From Endomychus coccineus (lineage: Eukaryota > Arthropoda > Insecta > Coleoptera > Endomychidae): a DNA stretch of 64,000 bases. The notes beneath the pieces were generated by a model that ran no database searches, had not been told where the DNA came from, and worked only from the letters and a program-made list of their open reading frames with translations. The position numbers and the translations under genes were made by a program. Positions 1 to 11,139 of this stretch are shown here, one piece after another (the stretch's first letter is position 1; each line of letters opens with the position of its first letter). The stretch lies in contig OY294067.1 of assembly GCA_958510875.1 (NCBI GenBank), positions 275,200,742 to 275,264,741 on the forward strand. Reading direction: 5' to 3'.

Positions 1-339
1 TTAATATTATCTCCTGAAAGTGCATTCAAAGAGATGCATTTCCCTCTGTAGAAATGCTCAGATGCACATTAGAAAAAAGAAATGGAAACATTTTTTCTAA
101 GTGACTTCATGAATCGATTAAAAAAAAAATTAGCAAAATCGGTTCAACCGATTTTTTTTCGACCTTTTCTGCTTTATTTCCTCTCCTATTCTACCGAGCC
201 ATTTCTTCAAGTTTGAAGATAGATAAAATCGCAGGGAGAAAATATAGATGACGAACCAATTCGTAGCGCAATTTTGCCATTGCAACTGCGAACCTGTGCG
301 CCGGTGCGTGGTCCTGGTTGAAGACCTCTTTTTTCTTTA
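1..339. other. No recognisable feature
   Basis: AT-rich sequence with short A and T runs. I see no coding similarity, inverted repeat or RNA motif that I can support here. Confidence 0.5.
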
Positions 340-960
340 CCAAATGTTACGTGGACTGTATGTTGATATTTTTCGAAGAAAGAGATAATAACTTCTCTAA
401 TAATTGTTCACGATGCCATAATGACGCATGTGCATCATGCCTAATGTTCATAACTAAGAAATTTATGTTTCTGTTCACTTCTATTTCACAAGTAAATTGA
501 AGTTCACAGTGTGAATTGTTAAATCTATTAATCACGTACTGAATTTTATCATTGAGAACACACATAGACAATCATCTACATACCGTTTAAAGAATACGAG
601 TTGAAAATCTAATGCTTTTATTACAGATAAAATTCATTTGTTCCTATTATATTGTTGATTGATTTTGATAAAAATTTTGATGAATTGTAGGTAGGTGCTC
701 CGATATTACTTACAATGGGTCTTGATGGTATATCACTTTTATGTAGTTCGGGAGCCCATAGATATAAGGTGCTTGCCCACTATCGCAAAATAGTTCATTT
801 TTCAATTCAATAGGGATTATCTTATTTTTTACTTATTTACTAATTTATTCATGTCATTTTCTACTGATAATGTAGGGTCAGATTTAATAGATTTCACATT
901 TTGTTTTCGTAGTCATTTCTATACATTCATGACGGTTTTATTACATTTACAGTTTACTAT
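340..960 (-). pseudogene. PLE-A reverse transcriptase fragment (Penelope-like)
   Basis: Read on the minus strand, the 700-790 part gives a GLPKLHKSDIPSRPIVS-like stretch, the hallmark RT block of Penelope-like elements. The 540-600 part gives RYVDDC, the RT catalytic box C. The 347-540 part (CEIEV, NIRHD) aligns with the equivalent part of the PLE copy at 32,364-32,633. Around 830-960, decayed CNKTV/NDYENK words match the N-terminal PLE block seen near 31,820. The sequence between the GLPK block and the YVDD block is deleted and stops are frequent, so this is a dead internal fragment. No GIY-YIG end or hammerhead is attached. The reading frame and the two-copy match make the family call firm; the ends are approximate. 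Confidence 0.75.
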
Positions 961-1741
961 AAACTACGTATAGTAAGGGAAGCAACAAAATATTTAATCT
1001 TCTTTCAGATTTTGTAGAATACCAATTAGTAAAGTGTATTCCTATCAGAATTGATGCTCCATATTATAAGTTCTTTCCAAGTACACCAACAGTTAATTGT
1101 AAAATGGAATTAATGGCTAAAAGTTTTTTAGAGTTCTATTATAAAAGAAACGCAATGAAAAATAATTAAAACTGAACTTAATTATCCCCTATCATTAGTA
1201 TTATACTTTTTTATCCTTAGGTTATGTCAATTAAATTAAGATATACGCATCGATTTCTTCTAAACATCATTTATTCATTATAATTACAGAACATAAACTG
1301 AATCCTTGAAATCCCATCTCAAATCAGTTCGGCATTTCTTTAGAACCTTCTTCCAATATTTACTTACAAATCTATTGATTTCAGCTGACTCATACCCATT
1401 AATTTTAATGATGGTAATAACGCCACATCGCAACCATATCTGACAGAATAATTAACTTGAGCAATTTAAAGAAAGCATAACGGAAATTCGCTTATAAAAT
1501 AAAATACAAACTTACATGTCTTCATTATCCATAGACATATGCCTGAAATCGTCTTTCCTCAGCGCACAATTAGGCGCATTCTGCTTGATCTCAATACCAA
1601 AAAGTATATAGGACCAGGCGGAATTCCCCCTGAATTAAGACCCGTTTCCAGCAAGTTGGAGTAGTAAGCTAGAGTCCAACCAATTCAAAAAAAAAAGGAA
1701 AGGAGACCATTCCTAATAATTGTAGAACAACAGGAACAACA
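961..1741. other. AT-rich spacer, no gene seen
   Basis: No ORF with recognisable similarity. A short A-run near 1,686 precedes the LINE fragment that starts by 1,748. Nothing else supported. Confidence 0.4.
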
Positions 1742-2931
1742 GGAGAAATGCTTGCCAACGTAACACATGTATGGCAAAAATCTATTGGAAGACATGGGGA
1801 ATCTCTAGCTGGAGTATTTGATATCTCCAAAGCATTTGACCGAGTCTGGCACCATAGCCTTCTTGGGAAATTCCCGTCATTTGGTTTGTCGCCTCAACAT
1901 TGTCGCTTACTATCGAGTTTTCCTCCAGGTAGATCACTCCATGTGATGGTTGACGGAGTATCCTCCGATAAAATGGATATCGATGCTTGTGTTCCAGAGG
2001 GATCTGTCTTGGCACCAACTTTACTTCTGATCCATATAAGCGACCTGCTGGAAGTTAACACCTGTCACGTATACAGCTTTGCAGTACACTTCATACCGCT
2101 TTCTCATCCAGAGTCCATATACAATCCAATGAAGGAGGCGAGCGAAACGGAGACAGGTTATCGCAATTAATGAAGATCTGGCAAAGATTTTTTAATGGGG
2201 ATCTGATAATCTGGTAGAGTTTAACACAACCAAAACTCAAGCTTGCATAATCTCCAGGAAGGCGAATCCCACAATCCCTGATAGAATAGAATAGAATAGA
2301 ATTTATTAGTTCCAAGGGTACCTAAGTGATACATAGAACTTTAGACAGTTTGAATGCATCTGTTCCTAATAACCAACGCATTAATCCCGTATACATCTGT
2401 ACATGTAGAGTTCTTTAGACTATTGATTGTACCTCAGAAGGATCAGTAGGACGGAGAAAGAAGGAACTTGAACAACTTGGTATAAGCTGTAAAATATCAG
2501 ACATGGAAATTACGCTTGGAGGCTATGATTATGTCAGGTACAACTACTACTCCTATGGAGTCTTCCATAACCAGGCTCATGATCACCATCAACAGCACCC
2601 TCTCACGGGACGATCATGTGAGGTCCATTGCAAAAACCGCTTCACAAAAACTTGCTTTTCTATTTAGTGCCAAGAGCCATTTCAAATCCCAGCACCTCTT
2701 CATAATCTACAAGGAACAGATTCGACCTGTTCTGGAGTATTGCTCACATGTTTGGAGTTCGGCTCCGAAACATACGCTGAAGCTCTTTAATTCTATTCGG
2801 AAGAGAGCTATCCGTTTGATCGAGAATGTCACACTTAGGAGCTCATGGACCTCTCTAGAACATCGTAGAAAGGTGAGAGATCTCTCCCAGTTCATCTCGT
2901 CTACTGTTCCATCACGAGTGATTCCAGATAC
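1742..2931 (+). pseudogene. LINE-1w (non-LTR retrotransposon) RT, first part
   Basis: The first open frame (1,748-2,170) carries RT motif A as FDISKAFDRVWH and a motif B relative, CVPEGSVLAPTLL, where the usual form is GVPQGSVLGPLLF. The YADD region is degraded to YSFAVHF. The second open frame (2,516-2,935) has the RT thumb/C-terminal words DDHVRSIAKTASQKL, YKEQIRPVLEYCSHVW and SLEHRRKVRDLS, typical of Jockey/CR1-like LINEs. A frameshifted linker (2,170-2,515) and a short (GAATA)n run near 2,281 separate them. The ORF is cut at 2,939 by the hAT element and resumes at 4,686 in the same frame. I cannot fix the clade. Related copies lie at 8,395-8,545 and 52,985-53,310. Confidence 0.8.
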
Positions 2932-2939
2932 CTGACGAG

Positions 2940-4677
2940 CAGTGGCGGCGCCTCGAAGGAGGCTTAGAAGGCTCAGCCTCCTCACCAATGTATGTTAATG
3001 ATCATTCTCCATTTTATTTCCTGTTTCTCTGATGATTTTTAAAATTTTACAATTAATTCCCCGTTCTCAGTAGTTATTTTTAATCTGGCAACAGTGCCCT
3101 GAGGCTAGACTCTCTATATATCTCAAACGCTGAGCATGTGTTGTTCAACACAGTTGCCGTTTTTCCGACCAGTCCGAACGCCAACTGGGTAAATCAGCGA
3201 AAATGGCAACACCCTCTGGAGGCTAGCCTGCGGTAGCCGCTAGCAATCTATGAAATACGAGACGTGCGATCTACCGACTGCTGAGTAGGTCAGTCAGTGC
3301 TTGTTTATGTGTTGCACGTCACGCGAAGTAAGGTTAGATTGTTGTCTGTTGTAAATTTAAAATGAGTGTTAGTGAGTTAGTTGCTGCCTTTTAGAAAATC
3401 CATTTAGTGAATTAACATATGATAAAAGTGTTTCTTTTAAATAAACGGCCTTTACCGAATTTGAAAGGATTAGTAATGTCAAGTAACTATCAAAATCGAT
3501 CATTGTTAATACTAATAGTAGTATTGACAAGACGAAGTTTGAAAAAAAATCATTTATTTCCCTGTAATGCTCCAACTCGATGGAATTTTACATCACGTGC
3601 AGTATTTACCATCCATAAAAATAAATTGAACCGTTTGATTTTGTATTAAACAGTGATGACTTTTCAACAGATCAGGTTTCATTAAAACTGCTGTTGGTTT
3701 AAAATCTTATTTAGAAAATGAAGAATTTTTGTTTTTTCTTGATAATTTTAAATTAATATTTGAACAAACTGATCTTATTTTTCAAATTTTACAACTTAAC
3801 TCCAAGAGATCTTTTGAAACATCTCATTGGAAAAATTTCAAGTTTCCGTAATACAGAATTTCATTTTAATATTTTTTATGAAATTTTAGATACTATTAAA
3901 GATCAAATTGAGATTCAATTTTCCGATTTACATGAATTGAAGTTTTTTGACTTGACGAATAGAAGATTTTTCGAATCTTTTTCAAAAGAGTTCCCCAATA
4001 CACTTTAAGATAACTCAGTTCTAAAATATAAATTTTTTGATAAAATAGCACGGCACAATGAATTATGCGTTATATACTCGGATAAAGATATTTTAGGCGA
4101 GTATGACAGTCACGCCGATATGATAGACAATGATTTGCAACAAATTTTACCTCAGTTTTATAAACTACTTTGTTTGACAGTCACCATTTCTGTCACGTCG
4201 GCATCGGTGGAGAGATCATTTTCTACTCTCAAACGAATTAAAACTTACATGCCAAATACAATGGGCCAAAATCGTTTATACAATGTTAGTTTAATATCTA
4301 TTGAAAAAGATTTAGTAAAACACTTAAAACAAAATGATACATTTTTGATAATATTATTGATCATTTTTCGCAAACTAAAGACCGTAGAATTCCGTTAATA
4401 TATAAAAAAAGTTAATAAAATTAATAAAATAAAAACAAAATATGAAAAATTTCAAAAAAAAGAAAAAATATTAAAAATCCAAAAAAAATAAACAACAAAA
4501 AAATTTTTTGTCAAGAGAAACTCTATACCTTGGATCTTGCTGGGTAACAATCAATTTTGTCACTGAAGTAGCTGGTACGGTCGCTGTGCAAAGGTTAAAA
4601 GGCTGTGAATAGAGTATATTTTTACAAAAACGTTTTAAGTCCAGCATCCTCTCTCAAAAATTCCCGAGCCGCCACTG
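2940..4677 (+). mobile_element. hAT DNA transposon with perfect 8-bp TSD
   Basis: The element starts CAGTGGCGGC and ends GCCGCCACTG, giving inverted termini of about 10 bp that belong to the CAGTG-type hAT ends. It is flanked on both sides by the identical 8-bp direct repeat CTGACGAG (2,932-2,939 and 4,678-4,685), the target-duplication length of hAT transposases. It interrupts a LINE ORF: removing it and one repeat rejoins the LINE frame. At 1,738 bp it is short for an autonomous hAT and its transposase is broken, so it is an internally decayed copy. The ends are defined to the base. Confidence 0.93.
3419..4398 (+). pseudogene. hAT transposase remnant (hATC dimerisation domain)
   Basis: The best-preserved part is 4,120-4,398, which reads TSASVERSFSTLKRIKTYM and then TMGQNRLYNVSLISI, the C-terminal hAT dimerisation domain of the ZMYM1-like/DUF4371 group. 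Upstream, 3,760-4,008 encodes a lysine- and phenylalanine-rich segment of the transposase body and 3,570-3,600 gives an APTRWNFTSRAV piece. Frameshifts and stops separate the blocks, and the N-terminal zinc finger and much of the RNase H-like core are missing. It cannot encode active enzyme. Confidence 0.85.
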
Positions 4678-4900
4678 CTGACGAGGTCAAACTAGTCACT
4701 CCTTCATTGCTAAGCTCGAGATCTGCCTGCTACAATCAGACTTCATTTTTCTCGAACTTTTCACCTAGGGAGATATTTCCCTACGCCTGTATCGTCCTTC
4801 AAGAAAGAAGAAAAGAAAAATTCGAATGCCCATCTCCTATCCCAATATTCCACCGCCCGCTCACACAATGTTCTTCGAACATCACTGTTCTGGGTCTTTT
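4678..4900 (+). pseudogene. LINE-1w C-terminus, second part (after hAT)
   Basis: Beginning inside the hAT target duplication, the frame continues the ORF that stops at 2,931. It runs through SFFSNFSPREIFPYACIVLQ, a mutated form of the LINE C-terminal block W-N-S-L-P-x-E-V-F-x-x-x-Y-N-L-Q-x-F-K. The better preserved copy at 7,740-7,905 confirms the alignment. The 3' untranslated part includes a GTTCTTCGAACATC word that recurs at other LINE tails in the window. Confidence 0.75.
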
Positions 4901-6009
4901 TGAATCTTTCTTGACTATTTTTGAGATAATGTCTGTGTGTTCGTATGAGCGTACATATGTGTGTGCATGAATCACTGTGAAGACGAATGTGCCGTTCTTA
5001 TTGGTCGTAGGAATTTTAAAATTTGTTAATCTTTTTATGTGCTGCAAATAATAATAACAATTCTGTGTGAGTATGAAACTCAGATCCCATACAATGGTGT
5101 AGGTACGAACTACCAACCAACGTAAACAAATTCAGAAATCAGCAGGTTTTGTTGAAAAAATTCTAATCCTCACTATATTTTATACTCGCAATAGGTAATG
5201 CCAAGTTGAATTGATGGAAACTATCTGCAAGTTAGTTATAACTACGTTGTGAACAACTGCATAATATAATAAAATGCTAATTATTATTATTTATTCTATT
5301 CTTTTGAATATATAATCAATACGCATTCAATAATCAAGTTTTAAAGCAATGGATAGATTATAAAAATACCTATACATATACAATTATACCAATTATAAAA
5401 TGTAGGCATTAAATTAATGTTATAAAATAATTATCGACACACCTGTGTATCATGCGCAAATGTTTATGATTACCATATTTCACACATCGTTTCTCACCAA
5501 TAAAATGTGATAGAATAGAAATTAGAATAATAACCCGTTATAATAAATACTTGCAATATTTAATTAATATGAATAGTTCATTCAGAATTTTACGAGATTC
5601 ACTCCAGCCACAAACACATTAGCAAGTAATCTTTTTTGGGTCAGTGATCACCATGTTGAAATTACGGTATTCGTATTGTAAATACTCATACCTTATCATG
5701 AAGATTTGTAAGACAATTTGATCAATTAGTAGATGTTTGTGTAATGAGAGAAAAATGCACGAAGCCTAGTTTTACGATATGAGCACAAGTAAGGAACGTA
5801 TGCGTTAGACAAATTACATTTTATCTATTTTTACGAGATAAATAGAAGAAAAGTCGGAAAGTAAACTACTTTAATAAATATTAACGAATTCGACATTTAG
5901 TACGTATAAATTCATGCAGGTTGAATAGGAAAATGTGAACCACTGTATCATTCCAAACACAAAAATGATAAGATATAAGAAAAGTCTTATAGTTTGGAAT
6001 AAAATTGAT
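4901..6009. other. Repeat-derived tail, then AT-rich spacer
   Basis: The stretch 4,895-5,060 (words TTGACTATTTT and CTTATTGGTCGTA) has a diverged relative at 60,540-60,720, so it belongs to a dispersed repeat, possibly a LINE 3' region. From 5,150 to 6,009 I see only AT-rich sequence without coding signal. Confidence 0.45.
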
Positions 6010-7440
6010 CCATTGCTGGTGGCAGTAGCTTCATATTCTCAAATTGTGTGCCCAAGGTAGTCTAATTAAACCCAGCATGACTACCTTCTGCATCCGGTCT
6101 ATCAAGCTCAAACGCAGTCAAGCCCTAATTCCGCCCAAAACACCGATGATCAGAACCAATAATACAACCTTGTGGGATGGGTATAGCGTGCGGAGCCCGG
6201 ACAGGAGACCTTTCATTATCCTCTTTTTGAAGACTATGGCTCTTCTCTGCCGGAGCAGAGAATTCAATGACTTACATAGACTTGGTTTGTTTATCGAGGA
6301 GGACAACGTCAGGCCTATTTGCTTGTATAGAGCTGATGGTCGGAAACGGGTAATTCCGGTAGATCTGGCATTTTTCCTTTTCGACAACGGACTCAATATC
6401 TCCTGTCATGTAAGACAGCACTCATTCTTGGTCTATTAAGTACGAGTGCCTTAGATGGTAATACAGCACCCGTAGGGCCGCGTTATGGCGATGAGTGTAC
6501 GCCGAGGCCGCTTTTGCCGGACATGCCGACAACATGTGGAAAAGCGTCTCAGGCGCCTTTGAACAGGCCCTGCTGCTGACATCAGGAACCTGCACACCTA
6601 TCACGTTGCGGCGCTAGGTGTTGATTACGCCATCTTGGCAAGCTGCGGTGTCGAATGTAAGCCTGGCTGACCTTAGGTAGCCAAAGGTCAGCCTGGTTGG
6701 CAAGTCGGGCGTTTCGAAATTTCGGTAGAAGACACCGTGTATCCGCTTGTCAACATGCCGCCTGACCATGATATCTTGTTAAGCGGCATTTTGGCTCGAG
6801 ATTGCCCTCTAGTTGGACTTCTCGACGATGTGAAATTTGAGACCAAGTTCATCCGCGGCTTTTTGTGCTGCCTTGACGATAAATGCCCTCACTCTGGCCA
6901 ATTCGTGAGTTTTGATAAGACACAGGAGGAGGTACTAACTCCTAAGTACTTTACAAGCTATAAGCAGAACCACACTTCGATGCAGACCCTCCAGATTAAG
7001 GAGTCCTCTTCTCCCCGTTAGCATGGGAGATAAATGCGAGAAACAGACAACCCAGGATGTGAACTGTATTGAATATGCATCATTTTCCGGGTGTCTTTGT
7101 CGAGTTTATGCAGCTCATCGACCACTCCCAAAATAGTGAAGCAGAACTGAAACAACAAGCATATTTGCTTGCAGACCACCCGAAAGTTCGGAAATCTTTC
7201 GAACAAGGTTTCTGTACTTTGCGCGGAGAGCCACCTTTACCTGGGAAGCGTCATAATTAGGACGTTGGTTTAATTTCCGGGTATCGATAGGTCTCTCCAA
7301 CATCAAGATGTTCAATGATGCTCCTGTCGGCATGCTGCATATTTTCGTACACTTCCAGAGATCGTCTGGGAGGGCTGGGTACCTTGGCAGTCAAGCTAAC
7401 TCAGCCCATCTTAAAACAATAAGGCGATAATATCTTTTAT
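6010..7440 (-). pseudogene. R2/R4-like LINE, C-terminal half with endonuclease-like end
   Basis: On the minus strand, pieces in several frames line up as one LINE C-terminus. The ELHKLDKDTRKMMHI...LYLPCL block after the RT comes first (7,018-7,206). Next is APETLFHMLSACPAKAAS with RHNAALRVLYYHLRHSY (6,422-6,604). Last is RPDVVLLDKQTKS followed by VIEFSAPAE (6,240-6,360), a PD-then-E arrangement like the restriction-like endonuclease of R2/R4-type LINEs. The final YPSHKVVLLVLIIGVLGGIRA block (6,118-6,190) is typical of the same proteins. Several frameshifts and stops make it a pseudogene. The RT core is not visible. The endonuclease assignment is by motif only. Confidence 0.75.
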
Positions 7441-7698
7441 CAATTAACTCATTGCAATCAATAGTTTTCTATCTTTCTTATATAGAAAATACAGTTTTTT
7501 TATTAGTAATGCGATTTTTAGGTGTCTTTAGTCTAGACCAGCGAAACCATATCATTGTTATCTGAGGAATTTTTGAATAACAAATTTGCGAATACTATCC
7601 TTAAATTTGTTACGATAATTATTATGTGGTGGGCGATAATGGCTGGCTCAGCTTGATACGTCTTGCGTATCATGAGGATCTGTTGGAGTGTATGAGCT
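7441..7698. other. Spacer
   Basis: AT-rich sequence with a short palindrome TGATACGTCTTGCGTATCA near 7,655. Nothing else supported. Confidence 0.35.
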
Positions 7699-7908
7699 AT
7701 GAGCAGAAGGTTTAAAACTGGTTACAAAACTTCTAAACTTCTCACAGGACGCTGTCATCCCTGCAAAAGTTGTGGAACTCTTTGCCCAGTGAGGTCTTTT
7801 CCTATGCCTATAACCTCCAAATCTTCAAGAAAAACTCGAATACCTATCTCCTCTCCCAAAATCCCAGCGCTGGCTTACACGATATTGTTCGAACATTATA
7901 GGTTGTAA
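7699..7908 (+). mobile_element. LINE-1w 3' end fragment
   Basis: In frame from about 7,748 it reads LQKLWNSLPSEVF, then YAYNLQIFKK, and closes with a stop at 7,906-7,908 just after the LINE tail word GTTCGAACATTATAG. This is the best preserved C-terminus of the LINE family split by the hAT element. Only the last 50 or so codons remain, which is the 5' truncation expected of LINE insertions. The same tail occurs at 19,280, 29,200, 36,620 and 50,500. Confidence 0.8.
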
Positions 7909-8394
7909 TTTTTTCATGAAACTTAATTTAAAAATTTCAAACCGATGCCTCTAGTAAAGGATCAGGAAGTTATTTTCTCTGATGCTACAAGATGCTCCTA
8001 TTACATTTGTGTCAAGATTCCCTTATTAAATCAGAACCAAAGTATACACAAATTGAAAAGAAATTATTAGCGATTCTTTTTGAATGTGAAAAATTTCATA
8101 AAGTTTATTTTGGAATTTTTCCTTCAGTGTAGTGATCATTTGTAACAAATAAATACATTCAATATGATTGACAACCCAGGTTGTGATAGATGTGAAGTGG
8201 TGGACGAAACTGCCTTCTCTTAGGCTACAACACCTCGGCAGCGCATACATGCAGCCTGACCCTATAAGAGCCTTCGGCGCTGCCTTAAGCATGCTGGACT
8301 GTTGAATCAAGGGGCGCACATTGTACCCAATCAAACAGTCTAAGTGATCTGAACTTGTCCGCCCCCGGTTTGATTGATTGATTGACCGATGAGG

Positions 8395-8545
8395 TGTAAA
8401 GTAGCGCGGATCAGAAAACCAAGTTTCTGTAAGGAAGTATGCCGAATGGGACTCCACATGATCGTTGATGGTGATATTGAGCACGGATATTGACGTCTTC
8501 ATAGGAATAGTTGTATTTAATATCATCATATTAGAGATTAGATTT
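8395..8545 (-). pseudogene. LINE-1w RT-thumb fragment
   Basis: The minus-strand words IPMKTSISVLNITIN and DHVESHSAYFLTET align with the thumb segment at 2,516-2,660 and with the copy at 53,000-53,140 (SIAKTASPKLGFLFRAK). A frameshift follows the KLGFL-like part. The rest of the open frame (to 8,026) contains a CSLREGSFVHHFTS stretch that I do not recognise. Confidence 0.55.
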
Positions 8546-9599
8546 TAAAGGATAGAAGAACAATCCTGATGGAATGGAGCATAACTTGGATCACTAAATA
8601 TCCCATAGCGCGTGTTCAAGCCATTGTGAAGCATTCAAATTGTGTTGATTCCGTCTAAAAGAGAACATTGTCTCGAAATTAAATTCTCTATTATTGAAAA
8701 TTATGAATTGCTACACTCCGATATTCAAAAATGTGCGATTCAGCTAAAGTGAATCTGAATATTAAGCAAGTTTCCAAACAAATAAAAGCAAATTAATAGA
8801 AACATAAATTGTAAACGTTTTCATCTCACTTAATTGCACCTTGAAGGAAATAACGATTTTACGCGATGGTTGAAAGATATATATTTTTCCACAATAGTTA
8901 ATGACGTTTGTGTGGAAGAATCGTAAACACTTTTAATACCTGCAAGTCGAGCAACGTTCAAAGCTAATGTTCATGGTCTGCGGTTGAATAATAGTAGTTA
9001 AAAGTAATAATTTACGAGTAAACAATATAATGCCACTAAATAACTTCAAATAAAAGTATGCAAATACGTAATGAGAATTTCAGTAATTTCCGGGAAATGC
9101 TTTATTGATCTTTGTACACTAGGTGGTCGCTTTAATACGAAACCAACCTGTATTATGAGAACCTGCAATTCAGTGTTCAGAACTACATCAAGTCATTGTT
9201 AGGACTTTTAAGGACTGGCTGATTTCACCATGAACAGAACCAGAAAGAAATAAAACACATTATTTCTAAAGTTATAATAATGTGAATCGTATTTTGTAAA
9301 TATAAGAATGAAGGGGAAGTAATTCGATGGTATACCATCTACGTCTTAGTCATGAGCGTTGAGCGCCCATTAAAATATCGCCCCCCCGAAAAATGGTACA
9401 GGTTATTCAAGCAATTCACAAAAAGCAATAAGTGAATTGAATACACTACTTTAAAAATTCACTTTTCTGGCTTTTGTCAAAAGCATTTTGTCAATCTCAT
9501 TGGTCATATTGACGTTTTCAGCCATTTTCTACGTCGCAGAATATTTCAATAGTGCAATTAGCTTAATGAATCTCACGCTTTAGTTGATGGTTTCTGAAG
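8546..9599. other. AT-rich spacer, no gene seen
   Basis: No ORF with similarity and no clear repeat. There is a short run of C at about 9,382. Nothing else supported. Confidence 0.4.
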
Positions 9600-10327
9600 T
9601 TTCACATATCATCCTTTATTAATTAATAATTCTATAATTCAACAACATAGTAAATTCTCTAAATAACAAACATAAAGTAGCAGTGTTATTTCTTGATCTA
9701 TCCAAAGCTTGCGACTCTGTAAATCATGACAGACTACTTAACAAACTATTCTGTCTAGGTGTCACAGGTATTGCTTATAACCTAATTAAAACGTATCCAT
9801 CAAATAGAAAACAGAAAGTAGTAATTACAAATAACCGTCATGAGTCTCATTCAGACTGGAATTGTACATTGCAGGGAGTTCCACAGGGCTCACCATTGGG
9901 ATCTTTGCTATTCCTGCTCTATATAAATGATCTACCCACTAACCATACATTCGACTACAACAATACAAAAATTTTAAATATTGAAACAAACGACAACAAA
10001 CGTTTGATATTGGAATCTATTCACATTAAAAAGAACAATTGTGTAAATGACAAAATAGATTCCAATCTTTCGAAACTTTGTTATAATCTAATTCAAACTT
10101 AACAAATTTTATTAGTTTGAAGTGCCACTTTCCACTTGTCTATTTAAAATTCAACCTAAAAAAGATGAAGTATTATTTAATTATGACACTATGAGTAACA
10201 ATTTTGAGGTTAAATTCCATAGAATTATCTGAAACTTGAATAGTTGATTATGATAGATCGGAAGTGTTTATCATAGAATAACTAATTCATACAATAATCA
10301 TAGATATTTATAATTGTACAATCTTAA
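9600..10327 (+). pseudogene. LINE RT fragment (Jockey/CR1-like)
   Basis: The frame 9,683-10,102 has RT motif A as LFLDLSKACDSVNH (normally KAFDSV) and motif B as GVPQGSPLGSLLFLLYINDLP. Both are clear non-LTR RT signatures. Upstream 9,600-9,682 continues out of frame with NIVNSLNNKHKVAV. The FADD/YADD box is absent because the frame diverges after about 9,950. It is truncated on both sides. A palindromic ribozyme element is inserted into its 3' flank at 10,341. Confidence 0.8.
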
Positions 10328-10340
10328 AATATCTTGTATT
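10328..10340. repeat. 13-bp target-site duplication, left copy
   Basis: AATATCTTGTATT occurs here and again exactly at 11,109-11,121, bracketing the palindromic hammerhead element. The length fits the 12-14 bp duplications commonly seen for Penelope-like insertions. Confidence 0.85.
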
Positions 10341-10394
10341 ATATATAAAAATTCTCGGGAAATAGGTCACAATAACACTTTGTTTTAACTATTC

Positions 10395-10436
10395 GTCTTT
10401 ACGTACGTTTCGGTCTCACGACCATCATCAGAAGAC
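10395..10436 (-). ncRNA. Hammerhead ribozyme motif (PLE-A type)
   Basis: Minus strand, 42 nt. Stem I is GTCTT/AAGAC, then box CTGATGA, one extra T, stem II GGTC-GTGA-GACC, box GAA, and a minimal stem III made from ACGTACGT. The predicted cleavage point follows GTA. The conserved core (CTGANGA and GAAA) is intact. The very short stem III is known from PLE hammerheads. The extra T before stem II departs from the textbook core but is shared by all copies here. Confidence 0.85.
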
Positions 10437-10985
10437 TCACTATGTCTAAAAAGGGGGTTTATTAAAACTAATTATAAAACAAGCGTCCAAATCGCACAAT
10501 TTAACTTCAATTAAAAGAGCCCACGCCGTCGAAACGAACAGAACCACGAATAATCGAAATTGTATCGTCAGAATTAATGTATAAAAAATTATTTTTTGTA
10601 GTAAGAATCCGCTATTCAGTAATATTATTAAAATATATGAGTGCATATTGATTGGTATTCTCACAACAAATGAGAAGAACGAAGTTATTTGTCAAGTATC
10701 TACTTTCGAAACCAGATGTGTAGGATTTATGACATGGCACTTAAGAAAGGTTTCAGACGTTCTTCTCATTTGTTGTGAGAATACCAATCAATACCAATAT
10801 TACTGAATAGCGGATTCTTACTACAAAAAATAATTTTTTATACATTAATTCTGACGATACAATTTCGATTATTCGTGGTTCTGTTCGTTTCGACGGCGTG
10901 GGCTCTTTTAATTGAAGTTAAATTGTGCGATTTGGACGCTTGTTTTATAATTAGTTTTAATAAACCCCCTTTTTAGACATAGTGA

Positions 10986-11027
10986 GTCTTCTGATGATGG
11001 TCGTGAGACCGAAACGTACGTAAAGAC
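10986..11027 (+). ncRNA. Hammerhead ribozyme motif (PLE-A type)
   Basis: Plus strand, identical in core to the inverted copy at 10,395-10,436: stem I GTCTT with AAGAC at 11,023-11,027, CTGATGA, stem II GGTC-GTGA-GACC, GAAAC, and palindromic ACGTACGT. The two ribozymes face outward, so a read-through transcript would contain one sense and one antisense copy able to pair along the full arms. Confidence 0.87.
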
Positions 11028-11108
11028 GAATAGTTAAAACAAAGTGTTATTGTGACCTATTCCCCGAGAATTTTTATATATAATTCATACTGGGTCAAGA
11101 ATCTTATT

Positions 11109-11121
11109 AATATCTTGTATT
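11109..11121. repeat. 13-bp target-site duplication, right copy
   Basis: Exact repeat of 10,328-10,340, closing the palindromic element. Confidence 0.85.
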
Positions 11122-11139
11122 TAATCAAATTCAATCCAT

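Larger units (their letters stand above)
10341..11108. mobile_element. Palindromic hammerhead retroelement, 768 bp (PLE-A derived)
   Basis: Two arms of about 340 bp are inverted copies of one another (10,341-10,680 and about 10,745-11,083). Each carries a full hammerhead motif near its outer end, followed by the sequence TGACCTATT, then CCGAGAATTTTTATATATA. The 65-bp centre contains ACCAGATG and TTTCAGAC words that match the 3' untranslated region of PLE-A copies at 30,800 and 47,370. The right end has 25 extra bases (ATTCATACTGGGTCAAGAAT...) that also follow the ribozyme at 30,440 (inverted) and 63,580. A 13-bp direct repeat flanks the whole unit, so it entered as one piece. There is no coding capacity: the minus-strand ORF 10,446-10,664 is only arm sequence. 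Inference: a non-autonomous dimeric PLE derivative or retrozyme-like unit mobilised in trans. Confidence 0.85.
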
